DNA of 34,069 bases, taken from contig NZ_WTVQ01000049.1 of the NCBI RefSeq assembly GCF_012910955.1, positions 1-34,069 of the forward strand, written 5' to 3'. Below, one piece after another: positions 10,783 to 20,799 of this stretch. The position numbers were made by a program, and so were the translations under genes. The DNA is from Aromatoleum diolicum (GTDB lineage: Bacteria; Pseudomonadota; Gammaproteobacteria; Burkholderiales; Rhodocyclaceae). The notes beneath the pieces were generated by a model, which did no database searches, was not told the origin of the DNA, and saw nothing but the letters and a program-made list of their open reading frames with translations. Position 1 is the stretch's first letter; every line of letters begins with the position of its first letter.

Positions 10783-10808
10783 CGAAAACCGGGGCAGGAG
10801 CCCCACCG
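10783..10808 (-). terminator. Probable intrinsic terminator after ampD
   Basis: On the minus strand a GC-rich stem (core GGGGC/GCCCC at 10804-10800 and 10795-10791, extended by CCGG/CCGG with one bulged base) with a TCCT loop is followed by TTTTC. It lies about 85 bp downstream of the ampD stop and just upstream of the next promoter. Confidence 0.6.
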
Positions 10809-10892
10809 GACGACGCAATCTTGCACAAGGCGTGAGTTTCCCGGGAGACAGGAAATTGTCACAAAACGTGTTTCAGGCCCCCGAAACGGCCG

Positions 10893-11456
10893 TCAAACAG
10901 GTCCGCAAAGGACTTTTGGCAGGCCGGGCACGCCCCGCAAATACGCCCAGTCGAAACACGGCCCGGGGTCGGTCTTGCGACCCGGGGCGATGTCCGAATG
11001 CCCCACCACTGCCTCGATCGGGTAGTGAGCACACAACACGCACAGCAGCGCCGCGAGGCGCTCGTACTGCACCAGCTCGAATGCCCGGGTGTCGCAGCCT
11101 TCGAGCTCGATGCCGATGGAAAAGTCGTTGCAGCGCTCGCGCCCACGCCAGTTCGACGTGCCAGCGTGCCACGCGCGCGCATCGGTCGACACGAACTGCA
11201 ACAGTGCGCCGTCGCGCCGGATAAAGAAATGCGCCGATACGCGCAGATCGCAAATCGTCGCGTAGTAGGGATGCGCGCAGGGGTCGAGGGTGTTGGTAAA
11301 CAAGGCCTCCACGCCGGTGCCACCAAACTCGTCCGGCGGCAGACTGATCGCGTGCACGACAATCAGATTCACGCCGGTCCCGTCCGGGCGCGCATCGAAA
11401 TTCGGCGACGCACATCGCATCGCGCCAGACAGCCAGCCGTCGCGCAGACGAAGCAT
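10893..11456 (-). CDS. ampD: 1,6-anhydro-N-acetylmuramoyl-L-alanine amidase AmpD
   Basis: A 187-aa cytoplasmic zinc amidase (Amidase_2 fold) that removes the peptide from anhydro-muropeptides during wall recycling and thereby keeps AmpR-type beta-lactamase induction low where that system exists. Zinc ligands are H35 (VVHAISLP), H153 (GHSDIAPGRK) and D163 (TDPGP), numbered from the start used here and close to H34/H154/D164 of the enterobacterial enzyme. The start at 11456 is set by GAGGAAA 5-7 bases upstream; an ATG at 11474 would place that site inside the gene. It lies 45 bp after the YgiQ-like gene and may be co-transcribed with it. Confidence 0.94.
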   Translation of the reverse strand: MLRLRDGWLSGAMRCASPNFDARPDGTGVNLIVVHAISLPPDEFGGTGVEALFTNTLDPCAHPYYATICDLRVSAHFFIRRDGALLQFVSTDARAWHAGTSNWRGRERCNDFSIGIELEGCDTRAFELVQYERLAALLCVLCAHYPIEAVVGHSDIAPGRKTDPGPCFDWAYLRGVPGLPKVLCGPV

Positions 11457-11501
11457 GCGGATTTCCTCAAACATACGGATTGCCGAGCGAACAGCTCGCC
11501 G

Positions 11502-13664
<2,163 letters not shown>

Positions 13665-13800
13665 GATGCGGCGGATTGTAGCGCCAGTGCTGCGCTCCGA
13701 GCCGGCGCAAAACGCCGACGTTACAACTTGACGAACGCTGCGGCGGGCCCCACCTGTCCGCGCTCGATGACGCCTGCAATGACGTCCATCGCTCGCCCGC

Positions 13801-14772
13801 TCAGGCCTGTCGGGGACCGGCGTGAAGGCTCGCATCACGGTGCACTTCGTCGAGCAGCCAGGCGCGGAACGCGGCGACCGGCGCTTGTGCGGCGACCGCC
13901 CCGTGCGTCACGATGTAATACGCGAAGCGTCGCCGCACGCTGATGTCAAAGGGTGCGACGAGGCGCCCGGCGGCAATCTCGGCGGCGACCAGCGGTTTCG
14001 ACAGCAGGGCGACGCCGAGTCCGTCCAGGGCCGCGGCAATTGCGAGGCCGGAGTCGCTGAAGTGCAGCCCCGTCCCGGCGTTCACTCCGCTGACCCCGGC
14101 CACCTGCAACCACTCTGCCCACGTCTGGCGTTCGCGCGCATCGGGAACGGTGTCGTCGTGAATCAGGTTGTGGCGTCTCAGGTCCTCGGGCCGACGCAAG
14201 GGAATCTTCGCGCGCAGCAGCGACGGGCTGCACACGGCGGTGTATTCCGGCTCGAACAGCCAGTCGGTGTGATAGCCCGGATAACGGCCGGAACCGAAAC
14301 GGACCCAGACCTCACCGTCCGCGCGCTGGCCCGCCACCTCCTGACCATGACTGCCGGGTTCGGCGGCGTCGATCGCCTTCATCGAGCTCGCCAGATGCAG
14401 TTCGATCTGTGGTTGCAGAAGCGCGAATCCGTGTAGCCGCGGCACCAGCCAGCGCGATGCGAACGACGGCGGCGCGACCACGACCAGCCGCGAACTTGGC
14501 CGCAGCGCACGCACCGCCTCGACCGAGGCCGCGATGTTGGCCATCGCCTCGCGCAGCTTCGGCAGCATCGCCGCGCCTTCCGGCGTCAACTCGAGCGCGC
14601 GTGTCAGGCGGCGGAACAGCATCACGCCCAGATCGTGTTCGAGGCCGCGGATCTGATGACTGATCGCGGTCGGCGTGACCGATAGCTCTTCGGCGGCACG
14701 TTTGAAGCTGAGATGGCGCGCCGCGACTTCGAAGGCACGCAAAGCATTCAGTGGGGGGAGTCGGGCCGACAT
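13801..14772 (-). CDS. LysR-family regulator (GcvA-like)
   Basis: A 323-aa protein. N-terminal winged helix-turn-helix at about 8-66 ([33 protein letters not shown]) with the GcvA-subgroup pattern, then a periplasmic-binding-like effector domain from about 95. The effector domain has [14 protein letters not shown] and [18 protein letters not shown], typical of GcvA relatives. It is divergent from a 57-aa gene; the 115-bp gap contains a perfect palindrome AACGATCGTT (14805-14814) that is a reasonable operator candidate. Target and co-inducer are unknown. Confidence 0.9.
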   Translation of the reverse strand: MSARLPPLNALRAFEVAARHLSFKRAAEELSVTPTAISHQIRGLEHDLGVMLFRRLTRALELTPEGAAMLPKLREAMANIAASVEAVRALRPSSRLVVVAPPSFASRWLVPRLHGFALLQPQIELHLASSMKAIDAAEPGSHGQEVAGQRADGEVWVRFGSGRYPGYHTDWLFEPEYTAVCSPSLLRAKIPLRRPEDLRRHNLIHDDTVPDARERQTWAEWLQVAGVSGVNAGTGLHFSDSGLAIAAALDGLGVALLSKPLVAAEIAAGRLVAPFDISVRRRFAYYIVTHGAVAAQAPVAAFRAWLLDEVHRDASLHAGPRQA

Positions 14773-14804
14773 ATGGATGAATTTTTCTAAGCCATCACAT
14801 GATG

Positions 14805-14814
14805 AACGATCGTT
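14805..14814. promoter_or_regulatory. Palindromic operator candidate between LysR gene and 57-aa gene
   Basis: AACGATCGTT is a perfect 10-bp palindrome lying over a weak plus-strand -35 (TTGTTG at 14814-14819) that has a -10-like TAGATT 17 bp further on. Position fits LysR control of the divergent small gene; no footprint-like longer T-N11-A match was confirmed. Confidence 0.35.
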
Positions 14815-14886
14815 TGTTGCGACGCAATACCGCGATTAGATTGGCGCCGTGCCCACACGATGGGACCAACGTCAAGGAGCCGCAAA

Positions 14887-15060
14887 ATGGACAAGGACTA
14901 TACGTTTTACCAAGGCAGGATTCGCGAAGCCCAACGGCTGCGCGACGAAGCCCTCGGCGAACTGCTCGCTGCCGGATGGACCAATACGAAGCACCTCGTC
15001 GTCCGTGCGTACCATGCGGTGCTCGGCCTGCTGCACTCGCATCACCCGGTTCACCACTGA
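14887..15060 (+). CDS. Small 57-aa protein of unknown function
   Basis: A 57-aa ORF (MDKDYTFYQGRIREAQRL...) with a good ribosome binding site AAGGAG at 14874-14879, seven bases before the ATG. It has a charged amphipathic N-terminal half (RIREAQRLRDEALGELLAAG) and a His-rich tail (LHSHHPVHH). No transmembrane segment or signal peptide. Divergent from a GcvA-like LysR regulator, which may control it. I do not recognise the family; small basic proteins in this arrangement occur in other betaproteobacteria as far as I recall, but I cannot name one. Confidence 0.7.
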   Translation: MDKDYTFYQGRIREAQRLRDEALGELLAAGWTNTKHLVVRAYHAVLGLLHSHHPVHH

Positions 15061-15082
15061 GCAGTGCCGCGTCCAGCCTTCA

Positions 15083-15469
15083 TCAGTCGCCCGCGCCGCG
15101 CCGGAGATCCCGACGCCGGCGCAGGACGATGATGCCGTAGATCAACGCATTGACGAGCAGCACGAAGAGTCCGAGCCCGATCTGCACCTCATAAGTCAGC
15201 GCCGCCGGATAGATCAGCGGCAGCAGATAGTGCTCGAGGAAGCCTTCCGCGTAGCCTGCCTCGCCGGCCGCACGGCGCAACGCGTTCTCGAGCGGCGTCA
15301 GCGGACAGATCCCGCCAACGAATTCTATCCCCGCCCCCCAGGCCACCACCGGCAGATGCAGCCATGCGACGCGCGGGTGGCGCAGCACCAGCAAACCGCC
15401 TGCGATCACGAACACGATGAACGCGAAGTGGATCAGTACGACAAGGTCGGCGGCAAGGCGCGCGAACAT
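15083..15469 (-). CDS. DUF2784 family membrane protein
   Basis: A 128-aa protein with three or four hydrophobic segments (about 5-26 LAADLVVLIHFAFIVFVIAG, 38-55, and 95-118 near the C-terminus). The pattern HFAFIVFVIAGG..., the ICPLTPLEN motif and the GFLEHYLLPLIYP segment are those of DUF2784, inner-membrane proteins of unknown role. The start at 15469 is preceded by GGGAGAG, whereas an in-frame TTG at 15481 would include that site in the coding sequence. It follows the EamA gene on the same strand with a 105-bp gap. Confidence 0.85.
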   Translation of the reverse strand: MFARLAADLVVLIHFAFIVFVIAGGLLVLRHPRVAWLHLPVVAWGAGIEFVGGICPLTPLENALRRAAGEAGYAEGFLEHYLLPLIYPAALTYEVQIGLGLFVLLVNALIYGIIVLRRRRDLRRGAGD

Positions 15470-15574
15470 TCGCTCTCCCAAATCAGTCTGCTACGGTGCT
15501 GACCGGCGAGGCCTCAAAATGTTGCAGCGGGCGGAACGCGACGTCAGGCAGCTTTACACGATGCCCCGCACCGA

Positions 15575-16546
15575 CTAACTCGCACGGAACACGCGGACGC
15601 CCAGCAGCACTCCGATCACCAGCAGCACGATTCCGGCCGCTTCCGCCAAGCCAGGCCAGCGGCCGTACCAGAGAAAGGCATAGAGCAGCGCCGCGAGCGT
15701 CTCGAATACGATCAGCTGACCGGCCAGCGCCGGCGGCAACAAATGGCTCGCGCGGTTCCACAAGAGCGTGCCGAGCCACGACGCGGCCAGCCCGACCAGC
15801 AGCATCAGGCCGACGAAGGCCAGCGGCCGCGGCCCGAACGGCCACTGGAAGCCGGTGCCGGGCGCTTCGAAGAGTCCCTGCCAGGCGGCAAAGCCGACCG
15901 CCGCGAGCAAGGCCAGCGGCAAGGTCGCGAGCCCCTGCGCGGTCGCCCAGACGCGTGACAGCCCCGCTCCCCGCGCGCGCAGCCAGCGGGCGTTGCGGAT
16001 CGGGTACCAGGTCCAGGATGCGACGGCACACACGCCCAGCAGCAGACCCAGCGCATAGCGAACGCCGCCTCCGGATTCGCCAGAGGAAGCCGCGGCCACA
16101 TTCGCGGACGGCTCGAACTGCACCACCAGCAGGCCGCCAAGGATCACCACCAGCGGCAGGGCCAGTTGCCGCCACGGCACGACGTCGGCCGCATTGCCGG
16201 CGCGGCCTTCGATGAGATTCGCACAGATCGCGATCACCACCGGCAGCGTGCCGATCATCAGCGTCGGCACCGGCGCACCGGCAAGCTGGATGGCGCTGGC
16301 GAGCGTCGTGTAATAGATCAGGTTGCCGACCAGCGCGAGCTTCGTCGCCTCGATCCAGTCGGCGCGCGTGAGTCGCGCCAGCGCCGCGCGGTCGATCCAC
16401 GCCAGCCCGATTGCAAGCACGCCGAAGGCGATGTAGCGGCCAAATGCCAGCACGATGCCAGGATACTCATCAAGCATCAGCGGCACGACGAACACGAGCC
16501 CCCACAACAGCCCCGCACCAAGCGCGGCGAGCAAGCCTGCCAGCAT
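15575..16546 (-). CDS. EamA/DMT-superfamily transporter
   Basis: About 323 aa, predicted to form ten transmembrane helices in two EamA halves. The first half begins MLAGLLAALGAGLLWGLVFV and the second around residue 165 (YALGLLLGVCAVASWTWYP), each with the tryptophan-rich start typical of drug/metabolite transporters. The linker near residues 145-162 is Ser/Gly/Ala-rich. Substrate cannot be deduced. I chose the ATG at 16546, preceded by GGACGGA, over an ATG at 16588 with no visible site; the longer form would add 14 residues. Divergent from lutA, with 260 bp between. Confidence 0.87.
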   Translation of the reverse strand: MLAGLLAALGAGLLWGLVFVVPLMLDEYPGIVLAFGRYIAFGVLAIGLAWIDRAALARLTRADWIEATKLALVGNLIYYTTLASAIQLAGAPVPTLMIGTLPVVIAICANLIEGRAGNAADVVPWRQLALPLVVILGGLLVVQFEPSANVAAASSGESGGGVRYALGLLLGVCAVASWTWYPIRNARWLRARGAGLSRVWATAQGLATLPLALLAAVGFAAWQGLFEAPGTGFQWPFGPRPLAFVGLMLLVGLAASWLGTLLWNRASHLLPPALAGQLIVFETLAALLYAFLWYGRWPGLAEAAGIVLLVIGVLLGVRVFRAS

Positions 16547-16806
16547 GAATCCGTCCAGGAAATCGAAGCGGCGAAGTGTGCCATGCAACGATCAGCGCGG
16601 CACGCCGCAGGGTGATCACATAAAGCGTGCCGGCCTGTGCGATCCAGCCGCACCCCACGCCGAATGGCTCACCCGTTCGGCTCTGCTATGCTGCCAGCGA
16701 CATGAAGCCAGCTCATCCCGGACCTGAAAATCCCTCGCCGCGCATAGCGGCAAGGCTTGCTACCATCGCCTCACATCATCCCGAACAAGAACCGGAGACC
16801 TGCCAT

Positions 16807-17592
16807 ATGACCGAAACGCCTACCCGCGGGCCGCGCGTCGGACTGTTTGCCACCTGTCTGATGAACGTCTTCCGCCCGAACGTCGGTTTCTCCGCGGTCA
16901 AGCTGCTCGAGGACGCGGGCTGCACCGTCGAGGTGCCCGCCGCCCAGACCTGCTGCGGCCAGCCCGGCTACAACAGCGGCGACTACGATGCCGCGCGTGC
17001 GCTGGCGCGCCAGGTGATCGAGACTTTCGAACATTACGACTACATCGTCGGCCCCTCCGGCTCGTGCATGGCGACGATCCGCCACGACTATCCGGTGCTG
17101 TTCCAGGATGATCCGCAGTGGCTGCCGCGCGCGCAGGCGCTGTCGGTGAAGAGCTGGGAGCTGCTGTCCTTCCTTGCCGACGTGCTCGACGCGACACAAA
17201 GCGATGCGCATTACGACGGCACCGCGACTTATCACGACTCCTGTTCGGGCCTGCGCGGGCTCGGCATCAAGGGTCAGCCGCGCGCGTTGCTCGGCGAAGT
17301 CGATGGCCTGAAGCTCAAGGAAATGGAGGACAGCGAAGTGTGCTGCGGCTTCGGCGGCACCTTCTGCGTGAAATACCCGGAAATCTCCGAGAAGATGGTC
17401 GATGACAAAGTGCGCAACATCCTCGCCACGGGCGCCGACACGGTCGTCGGCGGCGATCTGGGCTGCCTGATGAACATCGCCGGGCGCCTGAAGCGCATCA
17501 ATGCGCCGGTGAAAGTGTTCCACACCGCCGAAGTGCTCGCCGGACTGGCCGACGGTCCCGGTCTCGCAGGCGCCGTGAAGGGGTCCGACTGA
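16807..17592 (+). CDS. lutA: L-lactate oxidation Fe-S protein LutA
   Basis: A 261-aa CCG-domain protein, the LutA/LldE subunit of the three-part L-lactate dehydrogenase system that oxidises lactate to pyruvate independently of LldD. Two cysteine-rich motifs are present: QTCCGQPG (C49, C50) and EVCCGFGG (near residue 179), expected to hold an Fe-S cluster. The start at 16807 is set by GGAGA at 16794-16798; the frame is open back to 16627 without family character. Its stop overlaps the lutB start. No lactate permease or LutR/LldR-type regulator is adjacent. Confidence 0.93.
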   Translation: MTETPTRGPRVGLFATCLMNVFRPNVGFSAVKLLEDAGCTVEVPAAQTCCGQPGYNSGDYDAARALARQVIETFEHYDYIVGPSGSCMATIRHDYPVLFQDDPQWLPRAQALSVKSWELLSFLADVLDATQSDAHYDGTATYHDSCSGLRGLGIKGQPRALLGEVDGLKLKEMEDSEVCCGFGGTFCVKYPEISEKMVDDKVRNILATGADTVVGGDLGCLMNIAGRLKRINAPVKVFHTAEVLAGLADGPGLAGAVKGSD

Positions 17593-18998
17593 TGGAAATC
17601 CGTTCGAAGGAATTCAAGGAACGCTCGGTCTTCGCGATCCACGACGCGAGCCTGCAGCAGGCGCTCGGCAAGGCGCGCGGCGGCTTTGTCGGTAAGCGCG
17701 CGCAACAGGCGGCCGAACTGCCGGAGTTCGAGCAGCTGCGCGAGGAAGCGAAGAACACGAAGAACGAGATCCTCGCCAATCTCGACCACTACCTCGAGCG
17801 CTACGAGCAGGCGGTCGTCGCGGCCGGCGGCCACGTGCACTGGGCGCGCGACGCCGAGGAGGCGCGCAACATCATCCTCGACATCTGCAAGCGCGTCGAT
17901 GCGAAGACCATCACCAAGGGCAAGTCGATGGTGTCCGAGGAGATTGGCCTCAACGAAGCGCTGATCGAGCACGGCATGGAAGTCGTCGAGACCGACCTCG
18001 GCGAATACATCATCCAGCTCGCACACGAACCACCGTCGCACATCATCGCGCCGGCGGTGCACAAGACCAAGGATCAGGTCTCGGATCTCTTCGAGGCGGC
18101 GCATGGCGGTCCGCGCAAGACCGAGGTCGCCGACCTCGTCAATGAGGCGCGCCAGGTGCTGCGCGACAAGTATTTCCGCGCCGACGTCGGCATCACCGGC
18201 GGCAATTTCCTCGTCGCCGAGACCGGCTCGTCGATCATCGTCACCAACGAGGGCAACGGCGACCTGACGCAGACGCTGGCGAAGGTGCATATCGTCACCT
18301 CCGGCATCGAGCGCGTCGTGCCCACCCTCGACGACGCGACGCTGTTCCTGCGCCTGCTGGCGCGCAGCGCGACCGGGCAGGAAACCGAGACCTACACGAC
18401 GATCTCGACCGGCCCGCGCCACGCCGACGACCTCGACGGGCCGCAGGAATACCACGTCGTGCTGGTCGACAACGGCCGCTCGAAGATGCTCGGCGGACGC
18501 TTCCGCGACATGTTGCGCTGCATCCGCTGCGGCGCGTGCATGAACCACTGCCCCGTCTATGGCGCGGTCGGCGGCCACGCCTACGGCTGGGTCTATCCCG
18601 GGCCGATGGGCTCGGTGCTGACGCCGCTGATCAAGGGCCTGGACGCCGCCTACGATCTGCCCAACGCCTGCACGCTGAACGGGCGCTGCGCCTCGGTGTG
18701 TCCGGTGAAGATCCCGCTGCCGGATCTGCTGCGCGAACTGCGGCATATGCAGCACCAGCAGGACATCACGCCGGTGATGCAGAAGCGCGCGCTCAACCTG
18801 TGGCGTTTTGCCGCGACGCGGCCGAAGCTCTACCACGCGCTGGAACAGGTCGCAGCGCGCGTGCTGTCAGGCATCTCTCGCAAGGGACGCATCCGCCGCC
18901 TGCCACTCGCCAGCGCCTGGACCGACTCGCGCGATCTGCCGGCGCCGGCGGGACGCACCTTTCTCGAACTGTGGCAAGGCAAACGAGGCCAGAAATGA
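17592..18998 (+). CDS. lutB: L-lactate oxidation Fe-S protein LutB
   Basis: A 468-aa LutB/LldF protein. The N-terminal LUD domain covers about 60-300; two 4Fe-4S motifs follow, CIRCGACMNHCPVY at about 310-323 and CTLNGRCASVCPVKIP at about 360-375, in the arrangement expected of electron-transferring ferredoxin-like clusters. The C-terminal tail ends with RTFLELWQGKR. The ATG at 17592 overlaps the last base of the lutA stop (TGATG), so translation is coupled. Probably membrane-associated through the complex, delivering electrons to the quinone pool (family knowledge). Confidence 0.94.
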   Translation: MEIRSKEFKERSVFAIHDASLQQALGKARGGFVGKRAQQAAELPEFEQLREEAKNTKNEILANLDHYLERYEQAVVAAGGHVHWARDAEEARNIILDICKRVDAKTITKGKSMVSEEIGLNEALIEHGMEVVETDLGEYIIQLAHEPPSHIIAPAVHKTKDQVSDLFEAAHGGPRKTEVADLVNEARQVLRDKYFRADVGITGGNFLVAETGSSIIVTNEGNGDLTQTLAKVHIVTSGIERVVPTLDDATLFLRLLARSATGQETETYTTISTGPRHADDLDGPQEYHVVLVDNGRSKMLGGRFRDMLRCIRCGACMNHCPVYGAVGGHAYGWVYPGPMGSVLTPLIKGLDAAYDLPNACTLNGRCASVCPVKIPLPDLLRELRHMQHQQDITPVMQKRALNLWRFAATRPKLYHALEQVAARVLSGISRKGRIRRLPLASAWTDSRDLPAPAGRTFLELWQGKRGQK

Positions 18999-19639
18999 AC
19001 GCACGCGTAAACGCCAGAGAGGCCATCCTGAATTCGGTGCGCAGCGCGCTGAAACGCGGCCCGCTCGACGACACCCAGCGCGCCGCGCTCGACGCACGCA
19101 TCCCGCAACACACGCGCCCGGCGCAGGACGAGGATCTCGTCGCGCGCTTCATGCGCAAGTTCGAAAGCCGTGCCGGCACCGTCGAACGGGTCACCGGTTT
19201 TGACGCCGTCCCCGCTGCGGTCGAGGCCTATCGCCTGGGCAAGGGACTGCCCGCACGCGCCGCGGTCGGCGCCGCGCTGAAGGATCTGCCGTGGCCCGCC
19301 GACTTCGAAATGAACCATGGTGCGGCCGGCATTGCGGAAATACTGTCCGTGTCGCCGGCGATCGCCGGCATCGCCGAAACCGGTAGCCTGATGCTCGCCG
19401 CCGGCCCCGGCAGCCCGACAACGCACAACTTCGTCCCCGACGATCACGTCGTCGTGCTCGAAGCGAGCCGCATCGTCGGGCACTTCGAAGAAGCCTGGAC
19501 GATCCTGCGCGCGCGCGCCGAGGGCATGCCGCGCGCCACCAACATCATCTCCGGCCCGTCGCGCACCGCCGACGTCGAGCAGACGATCCAGCTCGGCGCC
19601 CACGGCCCGCGGCGCGTGCATGTCATTCTGGTCGGCTGA
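18995..19639 (+). CDS. lutC: L-lactate oxidation protein LutC
   Basis: A 214-aa LUD-domain protein (LutC/YkgG), third member of the lactate oxidation set. Characteristic segments are AGIAETGSLML and the Gly/Pro-rich FVPDDHVVVLEASRIVG, with the terminal SRTADVEQTIQLGAHGP motif typical of the family. The ATG at 18995 overlaps the lutB stop (ATGA) and has GAGG at 18985-18988. A frame open back to 18536 lies inside lutB and is not the real start. Confidence 0.94.
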   Translation: MNARVNAREAILNSVRSALKRGPLDDTQRAALDARIPQHTRPAQDEDLVARFMRKFESRAGTVERVTGFDAVPAAVEAYRLGKGLPARAAVGAALKDLPWPADFEMNHGAAGIAEILSVSPAIAGIAETGSLMLAAGPGSPTTHNFVPDDHVVVLEASRIVGHFEEAWTILRARAEGMPRATNIISGPSRTADVEQTIQLGAHGPRRVHVILVG

Positions 19640-19675
19640 GCCACAGCGCAGGGGGCGCGCAATCGCACAGCATCT

Positions 19676-19695
19676 GTGGGAAGCCGCGCTCCCAC
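19676..19695. repeat. REP-like hairpin downstream of lutC
   Basis: GTGGGA (19676-19681) and TCCCAC (19690-19695) pair around an 8-nt GC loop. The form TGTGGGA...TCCCAC resembles bacterial REP-type sequences. It may also help end the lut transcript, though only a short pyrimidine run follows. Confidence 0.4.
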
Positions 19696-19737
19696 CCCCT
19701 TTCCCGCAGGATTCGCTTACAACTCCAAGCCAACTTT

Positions 19738-19775
19738 CATGGGGACACTCGCGTTAAATTGCGCATGGGGACACT
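19738..19775 (+). repeat. Direct repeat of CATGGGGACACT with 26-bp period
   Basis: The 12-mer CATGGGGACACT occurs at 19738-19749 and 19764-19775. Similar repeats, as far as I recall, sit at the ends of REP-associated transposase (RAYT) elements in betaproteobacteria. No transposase gene is nearby, so it would be a remnant. Confidence 0.45.
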
Positions 19776-19824
19776 GGTACCGCATATGCAGGCCGCTGGT
19801 GTCCGGCCCGTCAGGAGGATAGCC

Positions 19825-20181
19825 ATGAAATCGAACACACTCAAACTGCTTGCCGCGCTCATTGCCGGCACCGCCATGCTCACTGCTGTTCCCGCCCACG
19901 CGGACCGCGACGGATACCGCGACGGATACCGTGAATGGCGCGGTGACGATCGCGATTGGCGCGACCACGATCGCGGCCATCGTCACGGTCACTACAAGAA
20001 ATTCCGTGACCACGAGCGCGTCGTGATCCGCGAACGCATCATCGAACGGCGTCCGGTCGTGCGTGAATACCGCTATTACGAGCGCCCGGTGGAGTACTAC
20101 GCGCCGGCGCCGGTCTACTCGCGCAATCCGGCGCTCGTCATCGGGGTCAGCGTCCCGCCGATCGTCATTCCCTTCCGCTGA
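19825..20181 (+). CDS. Small exported Arg/Asp/Tyr-rich protein
   Basis: A 118-aa protein with a signal peptide (MKSNTLKLLAALIAGTAML, predicted cleavage at about AHA-DRD, residue 26). The mature part is highly charged and repetitive: alternating Asp/Arg with Tyr, Trp and His (DRDGYRDGYREW, HDRGHRHGHYKKF), then a basic-Tyr segment and a hydrophobic end (ALVIGVSVPPIVIPF). No catalytic motif. The perfect AGGAGG at 19813-19818 fixes the start. Such proteins are common in Proteobacteria and of unknown function. The gene is convergent with acpH and overlaps its end by 17 bp. Confidence 0.82.
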   Translation: MKSNTLKLLAALIAGTAMLTAVPAHADRDGYRDGYREWRGDDRDWRDHDRGHRHGHYKKFRDHERVVIRERIIERRPVVREYRYYERPVEYYAPAPVYSRNPALVIGVSVPPIVIPFR

Positions 20182-20785
20182 TGAGGCTGTCGGCACCCGC
20201 GTCGCGCAATGCCCGGTGTTGCGCGGCAAAGGCCTGCGCCGCCGCGATGAACTCGAAGAAATCCGTCTCGAAACCGGCATAGTCGGCGCGCAGTTCCGCG
20301 CCGCTGCCGGTGAGCGGATTGTCACGGCGCAGGCGCAGCGCCATGCGATCGAGCGCCATTTCGATCACATCTTCCGAACGGTAACTGCACAGCCAGTTCG
20401 ACTCGCGCATGCGCGGCAGGATTTCCACCAGCCGCGGCGGCAAGAGGGCGTCGTGCTGGGCCATCAGGCGGTACATCGCGGACGTGAAGGCTTCCAGCGG
20501 CTCGGCATCGAAACGGCGCCAATGCAGCGCGAGGAAATGGTCGTAGAACATATCGACCATCACCCCCGCCACCCGCCGCCGCGGCGACGACACGCGTGCA
20601 CGGCTGCGCAGGAAGGCCGGGTGGGCATCGGCAAAGACGTCGATCTGGCGATGCAGGCGCACCCCGGCGGCGATATCGGGAGGCAGTCCGGCCGGCAAAG
20701 GCCCTTTGACGAAATCGCCGATCAGGCCGCCGAGGCGGTCCGCGGGCGCGTCACCGGCAAGATAGGCGTGGGCGAGAAAATTCAT
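20165..20785 (-). CDS. acpH: Acyl carrier protein phosphodiesterase (AcpH/DUF479)
   Basis: A 206-aa protein of the AcpH family, which removes the 4'-phosphopantetheine arm from holo-ACP. Family landmarks: MNFLAHAYLAGD, IGDFVKG, AGVRLHRQIDVFADAHP and VMVDMFYDHFLALHW, where the Asp and His residues resemble an HD-type metal site. Start at 20785 matches family N-termini although its ribosome binding site is weak. It follows the LysR gene by 14 bp and is likely in the tag-lysR-acpH transcript. Confidence 0.9.
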   Translation of the reverse strand: MNFLAHAYLAGDAPADRLGGLIGDFVKGPLPAGLPPDIAAGVRLHRQIDVFADAHPAFLRSRARVSSPRRRVAGVMVDMFYDHFLALHWRRFDAEPLEAFTSAMYRLMAQHDALLPPRLVEILPRMRESNWLCSYRSEDVIEMALDRMALRLRRDNPLTGSGAELRADYAGFETDFFEFIAAAQAFAAQHRALRDAGADSLISGRE

Positions 20786-20799
20786 GTCTGCACCAAGAC

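Larger units (their letters stand above)
10492..10892. other. Long leader and spacer between ampD and the transglycosylase gene
   Basis: This 401-bp stretch contains, in minus-strand order, a terminator-like hairpin for ampD (10791-10804), a sigma-70 promoter (10742-10770) and then about 245 nt of leader before the transglycosylase ATG. The leader holds several GC-rich complementary segments and the doubtful 76-codon ORF. I recognise no known RNA family. Confidence 0.5.

Noticed and set aside
17274-18836. 520-codon open frame on the minus strand opposite lutA/lutB
   Set aside because: Shadow of two well-supported overlapping genes.
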